In this document: piece by piece, positions 51,431 to 62,480 of the stretch
Position numbering within the stretch: the first letter of the stretch is position 1
Layout: the number at the start of each line of letters is the position of its first letter
DNA from: Sclerodactyla briareus
Lineage: Eukaryota; Echinodermata; Holothuroidea; Dendrochirotida; Sclerodactylidae
Assembly: GCA_026419785.1 (NCBI GenBank)
Contig: JAODTK010005617.1
Span: 202,711-266,710, forward strand
Length of the DNA stretch: 64,000 bases
Direction: 5' to 3'
The notes under the pieces: generated by a model
The model's database searches: none
What the model was told of the DNA's origin: nothing
Seen by the model: the letters and a program-made list of their open reading frames with translations, nothing else
Translations under genes and position numbers: made by a program

Positions 51431-51577
51431 TGCTGGTCTTGAATCCTGGAAGACCTCCCCAACCCGGACCTCATCGCGTCTGCTGTGGGGGAGGGGCCTC
51501 GTCTCCGGGATCTTCAGCATCTGTCCAAACGGTTCTGGCAATAAGATACCAGATCTACTGTGGTTTAACCGAAAATG
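51431..51577 (+). CDS. gene A, candidate exon 5
   Basis: Acceptor ACTCCCCACTGCCAG, donor AAATG/GTAAAG. It is markedly more GC-rich than its surroundings. The first codons in phase with exon 4 read AGL. The next frame then gives ILEDLPNPDLIASAVGEG and PRLRDLQHLSKRFW with G/C-rich third positions, and the next gives AIRYQIYCGLTEN. The frame again steps in the direction of missing bases. An uninterrupted alternative frame (ESWKTSPTRTSSRLLWGRG) also crosses the exon, so the reading is not proved. No family recognised. Confidence 0.55.
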
Positions 51578-53261
51578 GTAAAGGGCACTTCAAACAAGCT
51601 GGATGCATTATATCTAGTTGTTTCAAATCAAAACCGAGGATTTGTTTTCAGAAACCAATTGGGGGTTTAATCTCCCTAAACAGCTTTGATACAATATGGA
51701 GACAGGAACCAAGTAAGCTGTTCTTATCGTTAAAGACTAACGGTCTATCATCATAAAAACCGCTCTTTCTCCTTTATTACCAATACATCAGAAAGCAGAA
51801 AACATTGAAAACCTCCTGTTTGGGAATTATCCGGAAATGTTGGTGGCAGGAGGGAAACACATGCGTTCATACTAACAGGTGTTGAACTTTTCAGATAATG
51901 GGATAGATCTGAACCAATATAATACAACCGTTGAGAAGGTACGTGGAGAATAGACACAAGAAGGGGCTTGGGCACAATGATCAATAACAAGCCGACTATG
52001 ATCACACATTACCAAGGTGTACAACAAATGGTTAATAGTTTTGCACATGGATCAACCGTTGTGAACAGAATTTCACAAGCATGAAACTCTGTGGATTGCC
52101 TTCATGCCATCCAGCACATTACTGTAAGTACTCTGCATTTCGACATGTGCCCCTCCTAAACAAGGCCAGATGCAGAAACTGGGGAGTCTTCAAAGTAGCC
52201 TGTACAGCTAAGATCCCAATGCCTTGAAACATGGGAATATTAGGAAAGACTTAATTGATTGAAAAGAATTCATACACAGAAGAATGAAAATGCCCCCTAT
52301 ATAATATCCACACATGAAACAGTAGAATGTATGGTCTCAAAATTTTAGTCTCAAACTTAGAGTCATTGAACAGCAACAAATACACAACACCTTGGCATGT
52401 TACAGATATTGGCCATCTTCGTCGAAGAACCAGCTTTGCAACAGTCTTTTCCTTTTCAAACGAATCCGAAATCTATGACTGATTTATTGTTCAGTTGATA
52501 GACTCAGACAATCTCTAGACCATAATGTTGTCGTAATGAAACCAGAATTCCTGTGTATGCGCATGTGCTAGCACTGAAACACACTCACTCTAATTACTTG
52601 GGACCATTTGTTGATCAGTCTGTAAGGGCGGAGAACTTGGCCTGAATTTTCCAGTTTGGGCCTCTCCTGGCCTGAATTGACCCATCAGTGTACACTTGAT
52701 CATTTTGATTTTTGAGTGGAGCCCCTCAACAACATCCAGCAGTTTGGGTATTCACTGATCACAAGCTGATCAAGACCTTGCACATCGCATCTGTCTACCT
52801 TTCCCCATTTACACCAACATAACTTGATAACTTGCTAGGTATTAATCCAATTGAAAGACTGCTAACTCGGTTGCTCCTACTAATACAAGAAACCACTTGG
52901 CTCTCTTGTCATTGCCTGAATTTCAGGCGAGATACATGGAGTTAGTGAAAACAGGTTGGCTGTGTAGCTCAAGCGTTCTTTTCAGGAGTACAGGAACCCC
53001 ATTGCTTTTGGTGGTGTCGATTGGGGTTATCTCCGTCAGCAAACTATGTCATATGGCGCCCATACTGAGCGGTACAATTTCCATTTGTCCCTTTGTGTCA
53101 TAACCAACACCAGGAATTAGTCGAGGAAACAACTAAGGCATTATTTTTTGGTTTTCTGGTTCAATCTCATGTACAGTCTCACTGTCGGCATTTTTCAACT
53201 TGTCTAGAAGTAGTATTGCTTCAACTGGGGATTCCCTTCATACCTCTAATGCACAGCACAC
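51578..53261. other. presumed intron of gene A
   Basis: Unique-looking sequence without supported features upstream of the SINE. Confidence 0.35.
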
Positions 53262-53622
53262 CAAGTGGTTGGTACATTGGTAGAGCGTCGGACCTTTCCC
53301 CGGAGGACGGGTTCGATTCCTGGCAGCGGTTCTACCCAGACTTTGAAATAGAACCTGTTGCCTTCTCGATAGGCGCTCAGCACAAGGGATTGGAAGCAGG
53401 AGAATAAAAACGAGGGGTAGGCAATTTGCAAGTTGCCCGTCTGCGTGTGATTACCCCACCCCACAGTTGAGGTACCTCCAAAGAAGGGCATTGCCTCATT
53501 CGTGTGTACCTGGTGTGAAGCGATTCGCAGCTGAGGATTGGTGCCGTATCCATAGTCTGCACCCTTGCTGGGCCTTGATAGGATCGATCCTCTGCTCGAC
53601 AAGTATACCATGAAAAAAAAAA
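53262..53622 (+). mobile_element. tRNA-derived SINE-like element
   Basis: The 5' part resembles a tRNA. GGTTGGTACATTGGTAGAGCG carries an A-box-like stretch and GGTTCGATTCC (53310-53320) is a perfect B box, the two internal promoter elements of RNA polymerase III. The cloverleaf is imperfect and a 280-bp body without coding potential follows. The element ends in A10 (53613-53622). Target duplications were not resolved. It lies in a presumed gene A intron, in the same orientation. Confidence 0.75.
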
Positions 53623-53838
53623 CACTAGAAATACCAACCCTCATTATTGCTTGGTCCCTCTATTCACACTTCTGAACCCCCATGCAGCTTTTCCACCATG
53701 CAGTTTGCACCCTGGGAATTAGGCACTGGGCAAGGTGGAGGGCAAGAGTGGGAGGTCACTATTCAACAACCAACTCTCTGAGTGATTTTGTGCAAGGTGA
53801 AAGCAGTCTCTTTGTTTTCTTTTCTCTGATGTTCACAG

Positions 53839-53939
53839 CCAAGTCAATGTACCCGTCATCTTTTCAAAGGCCGACAAACCAATGGAAAAGGCAAGACACC
53901 CACTCATAAGGCCTCCGGGATTGTCTCCACCATACGCAG
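53839..53939 (+). CDS. gene A, candidate exon 6
   Basis: Strong acceptor TTTGTTTTCTTTTCTCTGATGTTCACAG and donor CGCAG/GTACTG. One frame reads VNVPVIFSKADKPMEKARHP and on to LIRPPGLSPPYA. Another open frame reads HLFKGRQTNGKGKTPTHKAS. The exon is supported mainly by its splice sites; the frame is uncertain. Confidence 0.5.
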
Positions 53940-54099
53940 GTACTGTGAGCAATTCTCATCATTTTCTCACTAGTTTTAGAGTCAACCGTGATATTCCCAT
54001 TCCTGAAATTGGACTTTATTGGTTTCAATATATCTGGTACTGAAAGTCAATGGACGTGCTAGATACAACGTTACAGCAATCTGGTCCTGGTCGTATCAG

Positions 54100-54848
54100 C
54101 ATGGAGACTAAGGATAGCCCATCGAACGGTTCGGGGTCCGAAAAGTGTAGGCCCCGGGGAGATCAAAATCCGAAAACGCTATTTTGGTACGAGAATTCGT
54201 GACGTCACGCGGGTAACTCGTCTGGCTGTACTGTGGGACCCATACTGTGGTTCACATTGTGATTGTGTTGATAAATCGACGAGAGTAGTAAAAACATACA
54301 ATTTTCGATAGCGTCTGACACTTTCCCAATACTTTTCGTATGCCATCGGGAAGTTATAGATTTATAGTTAAGATATCATGTGAAATGAATATGTCACATC
54401 GCTTTTTTAATTTTTCTCTTTCGGGGTTTTTGTTCTACGAGGCTGGCAAAATGTCCTGCGAAAAATCGGCTAGATTTTTCTGTTCCATGGGGGTAGTAAA
54501 CAAAATGGACGTCACCGGCTATTAGCAGAACCAATCAGATGCGGCGATTTTTGTTTACCGACTGGAGCCCTACGCGAGTGCATACAAACTACTGCCCGTA
54601 TCGTCCGCAATTGGGGTTACATGTAAGGAAAAACGCAAAACGCTGTGGTCTAGTTAGAAACACATTCTGTAGCTAAATCCTCGGGCAATCGACATGGCTT
54701 CCCAGGTTTTCAGATACTAGTGGGAAGGCGATGGGAATGGAGAGAATCTATGGTCCGCCGTGGGGAAAGTAGTTCCCTATAGTTCGATCCAGGAGTAGGC
54801 GGGCGATGGCGAGGCGCTGGCTGCCGTTCGTCTCGAAGTAATGCATTG
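54100..54848 (+). promoter_or_regulatory. CpG-rich promoter and 5' exon of gene B
   Basis: Locally CpG-rich against an AT-rich background. A palindromic CRE-type site TGACGTCA lies at 54200-54207. The 3' end is a consensus donor TTG/GTAAGT (54849). Just before it, ATG in good context (GGGCGATGG) at 54806 opens only a 12-codon upstream ORF ending TAA at 54841, as in many 5' untranslated exons. The transcription start is not located. Confidence 0.5.
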
Positions 54849-54854
54849 GTAAGT

Positions 54855-56014
54855 AGGCTACAGCCTCAAGCATCGGTGTACGCGTAACCACAACTAGCCA
54901 CTAACATTTACCAGTGATAGTCCACTCCTAGCCTAGGTCTTCTCTAAACTGTTGTTAGACATTCTGGATTTGCGTGTCTCACAATAGCCCTAATCTATTC
55001 CTCACACACATGAGAGCCAATGATCCTAAGCTTTTGCAGTTGGAATGATGAGTTAGCTTTTGACAATTTTCTTCATTGTAGTTGGTACAAATTAATATCA
55101 TTGTGCGAACCTATTTAAATTTGATGCCGACTGGGAAACACAAATGTGACAATGACATGAACCTCTTGAAAAAAGTGTTTGAGATTATCACCCCTGCCCA
55201 TCACTATCCTACTTGCTGCTGCTAGCAATATGCCAAATCTGTTCGATTTAGCTCCATTATATAAAAATTTTTAACACAAGATAAGCCTAACGTCAATAAG
55301 TTCAAAGAGCATCCATTGAGATTTCCAACTCTACTGCTGTTCCATAGTCAAAAACAACAAATTTCTTTTCCTCCTCTTTTTCAAATCAATCAAAATTTGT
55401 TGATGCAGAAAACGTAATGACCCTCCATTAGTTTTCAAATTCTGTTGCAATTGAGGCATTGTTTTTACAGACTACTGTATACAAAGCAAACCTAGATAGG
55501 TTGTGTAGTCAGTACTACTATACTAGTCAGTAGTTCATTACTGCAAAGTTGAGACCCCCCAGTTCAACACTACTCTATATCACTATAGCAATGTCACAAA
55601 GCATAATAGTTTTAAAATAAACCTACAACTGTTTAGGCTTTGGGTAGAAGAATCCTAGACATTATATATATATAGAAATCTTTCGGAGCCTAGTATGAAA
55701 TACCACAAAATTATCTTTCAACCCACCTTGGAAACTTCCTTCCCCTCAACATAATTGCCGTCCCCCCCCTCTTGAAAACATCACCCCCTGGAGGCACAGA
55801 AAGAAATCTAACACAACGGTGCTACTGGTGCCCCAGATTGCTTTCATAAAATATCATTTGTCATGAATACAGGTCAAGCCTATATATTTCTGGTTTGTTT
55901 ATGACCTGTCAATTTTGTTAGATCAGTTTTAGTGTAGAGGGTTTCAAAGTAGGCATACACAGAAAATTTGAACCTGCTAATTCATTTTTGTTGGCAACTT
56001 TACTTTGGGGGCAG
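54855..56014. other. presumed first intron of gene B
   Basis: No other feature supported. Ends with TTTACTTTGGGGGCAG. Confidence 0.35.
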
Positions 56015-56085
56015 ATGCAGTTGTGGTCATTGTTTGGTGCGAGTGTCCTTCAGCCAGAGTTTAATGCTGTGAAGAAATTGGTCAG
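56015..56085 (+). CDS. gene B, candidate first coding exon
   Basis: Begins with ATG immediately after the acceptor TACTTTGGGGGCAG. It reads MQLWSLFGASVLQPEFNAV and on to KKLV, then the donor GTCAG/GTGAAG. The exon leaves two bases of a codon, which the first base of the 59075 exon completes. It could also be read as a further exon of gene A in another frame, but that frame stops. Confidence 0.5.
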
Positions 56086-56826
56086 GTGAAGACTATAATG
56101 GTGGGAAGAGGCCTTGCATCAACACATACTTGGGTTTGAAAACTGTCCTGGGTCTGCCAGAACGCCATGGGTATTGGCAAACATCTTTATCACGCAGTAC
56201 CATCACCATCCCATCCGCAGTACAAGTACTAGCACAGGATAAGACGAAAAAATCCATGAGTGAGTAGTCTTATTGAAACTAAGGGTCCCAATTGTCCACC
56301 AAGATCATTCAGCGGCTGCAGATTTGACCACTCAAAAACCACAAGTCCCACTGAATAGAATGGAAATGATTGACTCCCCAGTGAGTTTCAATCCCAATAA
56401 ACTGACAGAAATAATAGAAATTATTATATGCAATGGGCCACCCCTCTTCTAATGATTAAGTGATGCGGGTTATTTTCAAAAGTATTCTCAACAGGCCCTC
56501 CAGGGTTGGCTGCCCGAGGATGGGGGATGGGGGGGGGACGGGACATTCGAACTCAGTCCTTGTTAACAATGTTCCAATCCAACCAAATTCCGAACTTACG
56601 GAAAGAGCCTGGACTAAAAAATTATCTCACAGCTGGGAATGCTCTCATCAGTTTTAGGTATTAGCCACCATTTTGCTTCATGCCAAACTTCGGCATGAGA
56701 ATTCATGGTCCAATCAGGTAGGGCCCCCCTCATTAGGTAGGTTTTGTTCTCTACTTGGTGAACTCATAACAAGTTTTTCATATTTTTTCTCCAAAACCCG
56801 CTCACAATCCCCTCCTCTTTTTACAG
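56086..56826. other. presumed intron
   Basis: Nothing supported; a short G-run lies at 56530-56537. Confidence 0.35.
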
Positions 56827-57056
56827 GAAAACACAAGACACACAGCCTACAGGCACTGGTCCCGTGGTGCTTGGCTGTCCTCGGTAGAGACGTCTGGGTC
56901 GTTCTGCCATTTTGTGCTCGACAAGTTACTAAGTGCCCCCAGTCCCCTCCAAAACACGACCCAAGGTTTCCGGCTCCACAGCTCTTTATTCAAGGACTCA
57001 ATGCAGAACTAACACTGAGATTGTGTTTAAATTCAATCCATTGGACAGCCGTTTAA
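56827..57056 (+). CDS. gene A, candidate terminal exon
   Basis: Acceptor CTCCTCTTTTTACAG. The frame that continues exon 6 is open to TAA at 57054 and contains LQALVPWCLAVLGRDVWVVL and FPAPQLFIQGLNAELTL. Another frame, reading SGSFCHFVLDKLLSAP and ending TAA at 57006, is equally protein-like. AATAAA follows at 57086. So a 3' exon is likely, but its frame is not settled. Confidence 0.45.
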
Positions 57057-57085
57057 CAGTTCCATTACTGGTAGTTAACCTCAGA

Positions 57086-57091
57086 AATAAA
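57086..57091 (+). terminator. polyadenylation signal AATAAA, gene A
   Basis: Canonical hexamer 30 bp after the longer candidate stop codon. Confidence 0.45.
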
Positions 57092-59074
57092 AAGTACTGT
57101 CTGATATCGTGATCAACAGTGTCCATACCAATTATATAACAGCACATTAATTATTGTGCGGGGTCATAGCCAGCTCCTAAAACCAAATTTACTTCCCTGG
57201 TCTGGGTTGCTTATCCTCCTCTTCAGCACCTCTTGTCTTAGATCCTACATGCCCCACAGTTTCGTGATCAAATAATAGCTGTGGTGCAAACAGTGCAATC
57301 GAAATTTTCGCCTGCTTACAGGTTACAACTGTACTGTAGTATCAGTCTCTTTTGATTGGCTGAAATCAGAATATTACAACTTGTTCTGTGAGAGGAACGT
57401 AGGCCTACATTTGGCATGAGTTAGGGGAAAAACTGACTGATACCCTAACTTATTCCTTGCTGGGGGGCAAAATGCAGTCATGTATGTGTGAGATAACTTC
57501 TTGTGAACATAGGTGGGAACCCCTGGTTTGATTGATCCTCATACTGTTGTGGTAATATCACCTATAATGGGTAGATCGATCTGAATTGTTTTTTGTGCTG
57601 AATCTCTATACTCATTGATGCGTGGGATTTTTGAAATGAGCAAAATCATAAAATAACATAGCCGATCTTGGCACTAAGGGTAGCTGTACTATGTGTCATC
57701 AAAGTCAAACCTGTTTGAGACATTGCTTGAGTGATTGTCAACAAATACCCTAGTACTGTATTGTTGGTCCCCATTATTATTGATAAAGGGTGGGCTCAAA
57801 GTAGTCTTGTTTTTTGAACATTCTCGTGGACAGGATAGTTAGAGAACTATCTAGCTTTCAACCCCTCGGTTGTAGATTTCCTTAGCCTGCTAAAGCATAC
57901 GTACTGCATGATCAGCATGACCATTCCTAGAATGAGTCCGTCTAATTCCTAACTAATATTTCATATACTGCAGAGTTTTTACAAACCCCAAAAAGGGGGA
58001 ACCCCTCATTACAAAATTCTGTTATGTACAGTGTATCAATCACAACCAGCACATGGTCATTGGGAACATAATAGCCTATTACACAAGATTGTAGCAACAT
58101 AACCTAACATATTTTTGCTGGAAAAACCTCGATAGTGCTCCCTTGATATCACTTCTTGCATATCAGATTGCTCCCTAGTGACCAGTAGTTTTGGGCCCTT
58201 GCTATCCCATGGCTAAGAGTGAGGCAGGGTCTTAGCTAACATGTTCTAGAACCTACTTCTTTTATAAATCGATTCTTGCCGGAAGCAAAATGAATATGTG
58301 CAGTCATGGCTGTCATGCATGTGTGTGTGTGGCACTTTCTTGTGAACAAATGGAAAATGCAGGAGGCTATTTTTTTAACAGAGGATGTCCCTAAAAGTTT
58401 TCCTAATCACAAATATCTGTGATTTTGTGGCTCCATATAATCTGTAGGATGGAAGCCAGGCTCATCAAGGTATCCTGTTCATCATTTTGATCGTTGAGGG
58501 TATTACACTAACAACAACTCGCCTCCTTTTCTCTAGTACAGTGGCTCACTGATAACCATGTGTATAATAACCAATCAACTGCTCAGGGACTGTCCCTTAT
58601 TTGATTTGTCTAGGGGGACAGGATTTGAGGTCGAGACTCAAGGCAATTGTGTGCCCCTCATATATAGTCTCATCTCCCTATTGGCAAATGGGGCCCCCCT
58701 AAACATATGCAAGCTGCATGCCACTGACAGTCAAAAATGGTATTGGGGTTAAAAATTTGTATGGTCACATAAGGGGTCAAGGGGTCCCGACCCTGAACCA
58801 CCCCCCCCTCTTTGAGTGCGAGTCCACCGTGATTTTTTTCCGAACCTGGGGAGCCAGTCTGCTGATGTGACTACCGCTACCGTACCTTGGGACGAGTGTC
58901 CATCTGTATTTACATTCCCCCCCCGCCCCCCCGACGCCGCACCCTGGTGAGTAATATGCTGAGACGGTCTATCGACGTGAATCCGAACCTAAGAAACCGA
59001 ACAAATGCCTGTCGCACTGCAAGTACAAAAAGACCCCCTTTCAGTGGTTTGATCTGATTTTTGATTTCCTACAG
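57092..59074. other. no gene; two TG-headed repeat fragments
   Basis: 57455-57600 and 58275-58385 share GCAAAATG, GCAGTCATG, TG-rich sequence and TTCTTGTGAACA, the head of the AGGTCA family. The first continues into GATTGATCCTCATACTG...CACCTATAATGGGTAG. C-runs occur near 58800 and 58918. The interval is the presumed last intron of gene B. Confidence 0.55.
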
Positions 59075-59377
59075 GTTCAGAAGCCAACTGAGGGCTCATC
59101 TAGGACCAATGGCTCATATTGATCTTGGGATGAGTGCACTGGCGAGAACTCGCCTTCTCTTCTCATTTCTCGAACATGGCCAGAGATGATAATAACGAGG
59201 CAGGGGTGTAATCAAATCAAACCTGCTCCTGGGACTGCCTTTTACGAACGTCCCCATTCGCGAAAGGACTATCCAGTGAACTCCCTGACCCCGACCACTT
59301 TCCCTCGGAACTTGAGGAGCGGAAGTTCCAGTTCCCACCAACAACGTGACTGCTCACATCACAGCCGACAGACGTGA
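59075..59377 (+). CDS. gene B, candidate terminal exon
   Basis: Acceptor TTTTTGATTTCCTACAG. The phase-matched frame reads FRSQLRAHLGPMAHIDLGMS and ALARTRLLFSFLEHGQR, ending TGA at 59187. One missing base there joins it to GCNQIKPAPGTAFYERPHSR and onward to a Ser/Arg-rich end with stop TGA at 59375. AATAAA follows at 59444. Product unrecognised. Confidence 0.5.
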
Positions 59378-59443
59378 CTTATCGCAAATATCCCTAACAA
59401 ATCCCATAACCCAGGAAATCCACTGCAGCCCAGCGGACTCATG

Positions 59444-59449
59444 AATAAA
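59444..59449 (+). terminator. polyadenylation signal AATAAA, gene B
   Basis: Canonical hexamer 67 bp after the candidate stop codon of the 59075 exon. Confidence 0.5.
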
Positions 59450-60778
59450 GACCAAGACCTCACCCATCGCAACTGCAAACGCAGCCCACCTAAGGAACAT
59501 CGTTCGGTGACTGCTTGAATTCGAGCTCGGAATATTTGGGTTGTAAAGTGTCACTGATACCACGCTACCATTCTTCTGCTCGCTACTTGGCACAGAGACC
59601 CTTTGTATGCACGGACACCTACTGACCCCCTCAGCTTTATCATGTGTCCTTGAGGCCTCTCTTCAATGGCCCCACTCCACCCAGGCGGTAATTGGGGACC
59701 TGTGAGCACCTTAAGTACACCCTGTGCTTTAATCGCACAAACTTTTTGGGGAAGCAGTCCTAACCCAGTAAATCAGGGTAGACTTGGAAAGCGCTTGAGA
59801 ATGTCGACATGTTGGAAGTGCGATGAAAACTTGCAATAATATTATCCACTCTAGGCAATCAGAGGGCAATGATGGTAATCCCAATTGTAACTGTAGATAT
59901 GCAATGAACAAGAAGCCAGTTCGTTTGGGCCGAACGTAGTATAATCATATGTCCATGGTTTGGTTTCAGCAAGACAATTGTAATAAAGTTCATAACCTAC
60001 TTTAAATTGGACCAAATCTGATGACCTCCCTTTAGTTAGCACAGTCTAAATCTGATCAGAAATAAACCACCCCCCCATTGGTCAGGAGCAAATATGTCCC
60101 ATAATGTGGATTTGTAAATTCTCGGGTCTGCAGTCAGCCCAGCCAAAATCATGGAGATGGAGACAAAGACTCCCCATCCATCCCCACAAACCAGGCAAGT
60201 GACCTGACCTTCATTCATTTCAGGCTGCATTGTGTCCACTCCATTCATCTCGTGCATATGTACTGATGCACATCAGTGATTCAACTCACTTCTTCAATGT
60301 ACAAGCTTGAAGCAAGAGAGGAATGAAGCCGAGTCGCTGACTCAATTCAGTTTTGGTGTAAACTAATTCTTCATGATCTCTATGTTCCTTCTGGTACATA
60401 CAACATAAAGAAATACAGCTTACATGTAACACACTCTGGTCCATTATTGATGATGTATTAAACCTATAAGCCAGTCCAACCTACTCGATCAAGGCCTTTG
60501 TGATGTCAAAGTGGGGCAACCTGTCATAGACGAATGTGGTCCTATTGCTATCAGGGCCTATGATAATGGTACAGTTACCTTTTGATGTTTTACCGTCTTT
60601 TCTCTAAGGCATTAGATGACTGATGGTATCACAAATCTGTGACAACAACCCCGTAACTTTAAAGATGTCATTTTATAATAATTACTTTAGCAATCGCAAC
60701 ATGGGTCCTTTTCAGGGGTTCAAATTGGTCTAAATCCCTCAAAATGGAGCCTACAAAATACCTGTGTCCAAGTTTTCG
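59450..60778. other. convergent intergenic region
   Basis: Lies between the 3' ends of plus-strand gene B and minus-strand gene C. No repeat or coding signal that I can support. Confidence 0.4.
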
Positions 60779-60987
60779 TCAACAATCGACAAGGATTTCC
60801 ACTCCTTTAATAACCGGCTCCGGTGTGGATGGCCTCATCTTTGTCAGGGCGAACAGAAGCAGCAGTGAGTAGTGAGGTATGGGTCGACAGTGCTGTAAGG
60901 CTCTCCTCAAGTCCCCACTCTTGCATAATTCAAGAAGACAGGTCATCTTCCACGGAGTTCTTCCAAGTACCCTGATGGAAAAGGTAA
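60779..60987 (-). CDS. gene C, candidate terminal exon
   Basis: On the minus strand, acceptor AGTTCATTTCAG precedes a 69-codon open frame that completes the codon left by exon 61401-61524: TFSIRVLGRTPWKMTCLLEL, CKSGDLRRALQHCRPIPHYS, LLLLFALTKMRPSTPEPVIK and on to stop TGA (60781-60779). It is uninterrupted and has helical, leucine-rich character. No family recognised. No canonical AATAAA was found downstream. Confidence 0.6.
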
Positions 60988-61400
60988 CTGAAATGAACTA
61001 CTTCTCGGGTCACCTATTTGCAGAGATAAACAATTGATTTCCACATGAACCCGCGTGATAACAATGGGATCATGAACCGCTAGTCTTAGTCTTGCCTCTC
61101 AGTGGTGGTCTCATTGTGCATTTAGTATATATTCCAATCAACCTGATCATAAAGGTCCAAGAGTGAAAAAAATGTAAGAAAAAAATGGAATTTGCCTAAA
61201 TAATGCAAATCAGGGAGGCACATTGAGTGATCTCCGTTGACCCAAATCTAGGTCAATTTCTGGGGGACCGAAGGTGAACTGTACCAAGTTCCATGGAGAG
61301 TTGAACAGCTGGGGATAAATTAAATTCAAATCGATGCATTGCATGACCTCATGAATGTGACCCCTGATTCATGTTTTGAATGAAACACAAGACCACGTAC
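60988..61400. other. presumed intron of gene C with a repeat fragment
   Basis: 61185-61350 holds one diverged unit of the TGCAAATT/TGACC family (AATAATGCAAATCAGGGAGGCACATTGAGTGATC). Confidence 0.5.
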
Positions 61401-61524
61401 CTGCTCCAATAACCCCTGGAAACTGAAGGTCCGTCTTTGGTGTGAAGTGGAATATGATGGAATGGAAGCCCTTGAACCCGATGTTCACAACGACACCTGA
61501 TGCTCCATACCATGCAGCGAGAGG
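61401..61524 (-). CDS. gene C, candidate internal exon
   Basis: On the minus strand the exon reads PLAAWYGASGVVVNIGFKGF and HSIIFHFTPKTDLQFPGVIG, uninterrupted, with donor GAGCAG/GTACGT. The acceptor (ATGTCAAG) is weak, so the 5' border could lie elsewhere. The last codon is completed by the first bases of the 60987 exon. No family recognised. Confidence 0.6.
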
Positions 61525-62035
61525 CTTGACATCCCGTTAAGGGGGGTGGTGCTGGTCAGGTCCTCTACAAACTCTCAAAGGTCTCTGTGCCTATGTATGA
61601 CAGAAAAAAATCAGATATCTGACATGTTGGTACCAGACCCATGCATGGATGTGGGCAAGGAAGCACAGGCAAAAATGAGGAAGTGGGTGGGGAAATTTAC
61701 AGTCAATGTTGAGTCAAACAGCAATTTCATCATGTCAGCAGAGGTCATTCAATGGGAAGTTCCCGTGGCGAAGGTAGGCGGAATTAAATTTAAAAAAAAA
61801 GATGATCCACCAACACCAATAACAAAATTTGCAGCACAAAAGTACTCATAATAGACAAAAATTAGGCTGCTAAAGTGAAGGAATGCCCGTCCACCCTTAT
61901 TTAAAAGCTTGTAACAGTGACTGGAGAATGAACCATACCCGTTGATTCAACCACCACAGTAAACAGGGCTAGGCTAACACAGTGTAAGCTAGGCTTCATG
62001 ATAGCTCTGGTAACCACCCTTACTGTAAGTCTTAC
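61525..62035. other. presumed first intron of gene C
   Basis: A plus-strand open frame at 61546-61851 (KWVGKFTVNVESNSNFIMSA) looks protein-like and ends near a donor-like GCGAAG/GTAGGC, but it is on the opposite strand to gene C and has no acceptor I can support. Confidence 0.3.
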
Positions 62036-62480
62036 CGTCTCGGCGCGCTGCTACCTGCTGATGTAGCGAAAACCCTCAGTCCCTCACCGCTCGGACCGCA
62101 ACCTGAAATTTTTCGATCCTCCAGCCCACGTTTGTTGGGACAGATAATGTACGAGAATGTACAGTCTTTCGTGAAATGTGCGCTGCAAACGACAGATTCT
62201 TCACACCGTTCTTTTCAACAGCGACGTCAAAATTTCCGATAATTTGCTTCTTCTTTCGGGAAGATACGTAGTTCGTTTACAAAACCACAATCAGTGTGGT
62301 ATTGCATTATACACAATCCAATGTTTTTTGTTTACTCATATATAACGACGCGACGTAACTCGTTTTGTGTTACTACGTACGGTTTTCGGTTTTCCCCAAA
62401 TAGCTTATTCAGCATACGGGGGTCTGGCCACGTGTGTGTTCCCCGGGTGACCGTCAAGCAAATCGCGGCCGAATTCCCGC
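62036..62480 (-). promoter_or_regulatory. CpG-rich promoter and 5' exon of gene C
   Basis: CpG-rich sequence (62030-62130 and 62340-62490) in an AT-rich background. On the minus strand it ends in a donor GACG/GTAAGA at 62036/62035. No in-frame start codon precedes the donor, so the exon is probably untranslated. Confidence 0.4.

Noticed and set aside
61546-61851. Plus-strand open frame opposite gene C intron
   Set aside because: No acceptor site and overlaps a better-supported minus-strand gene.
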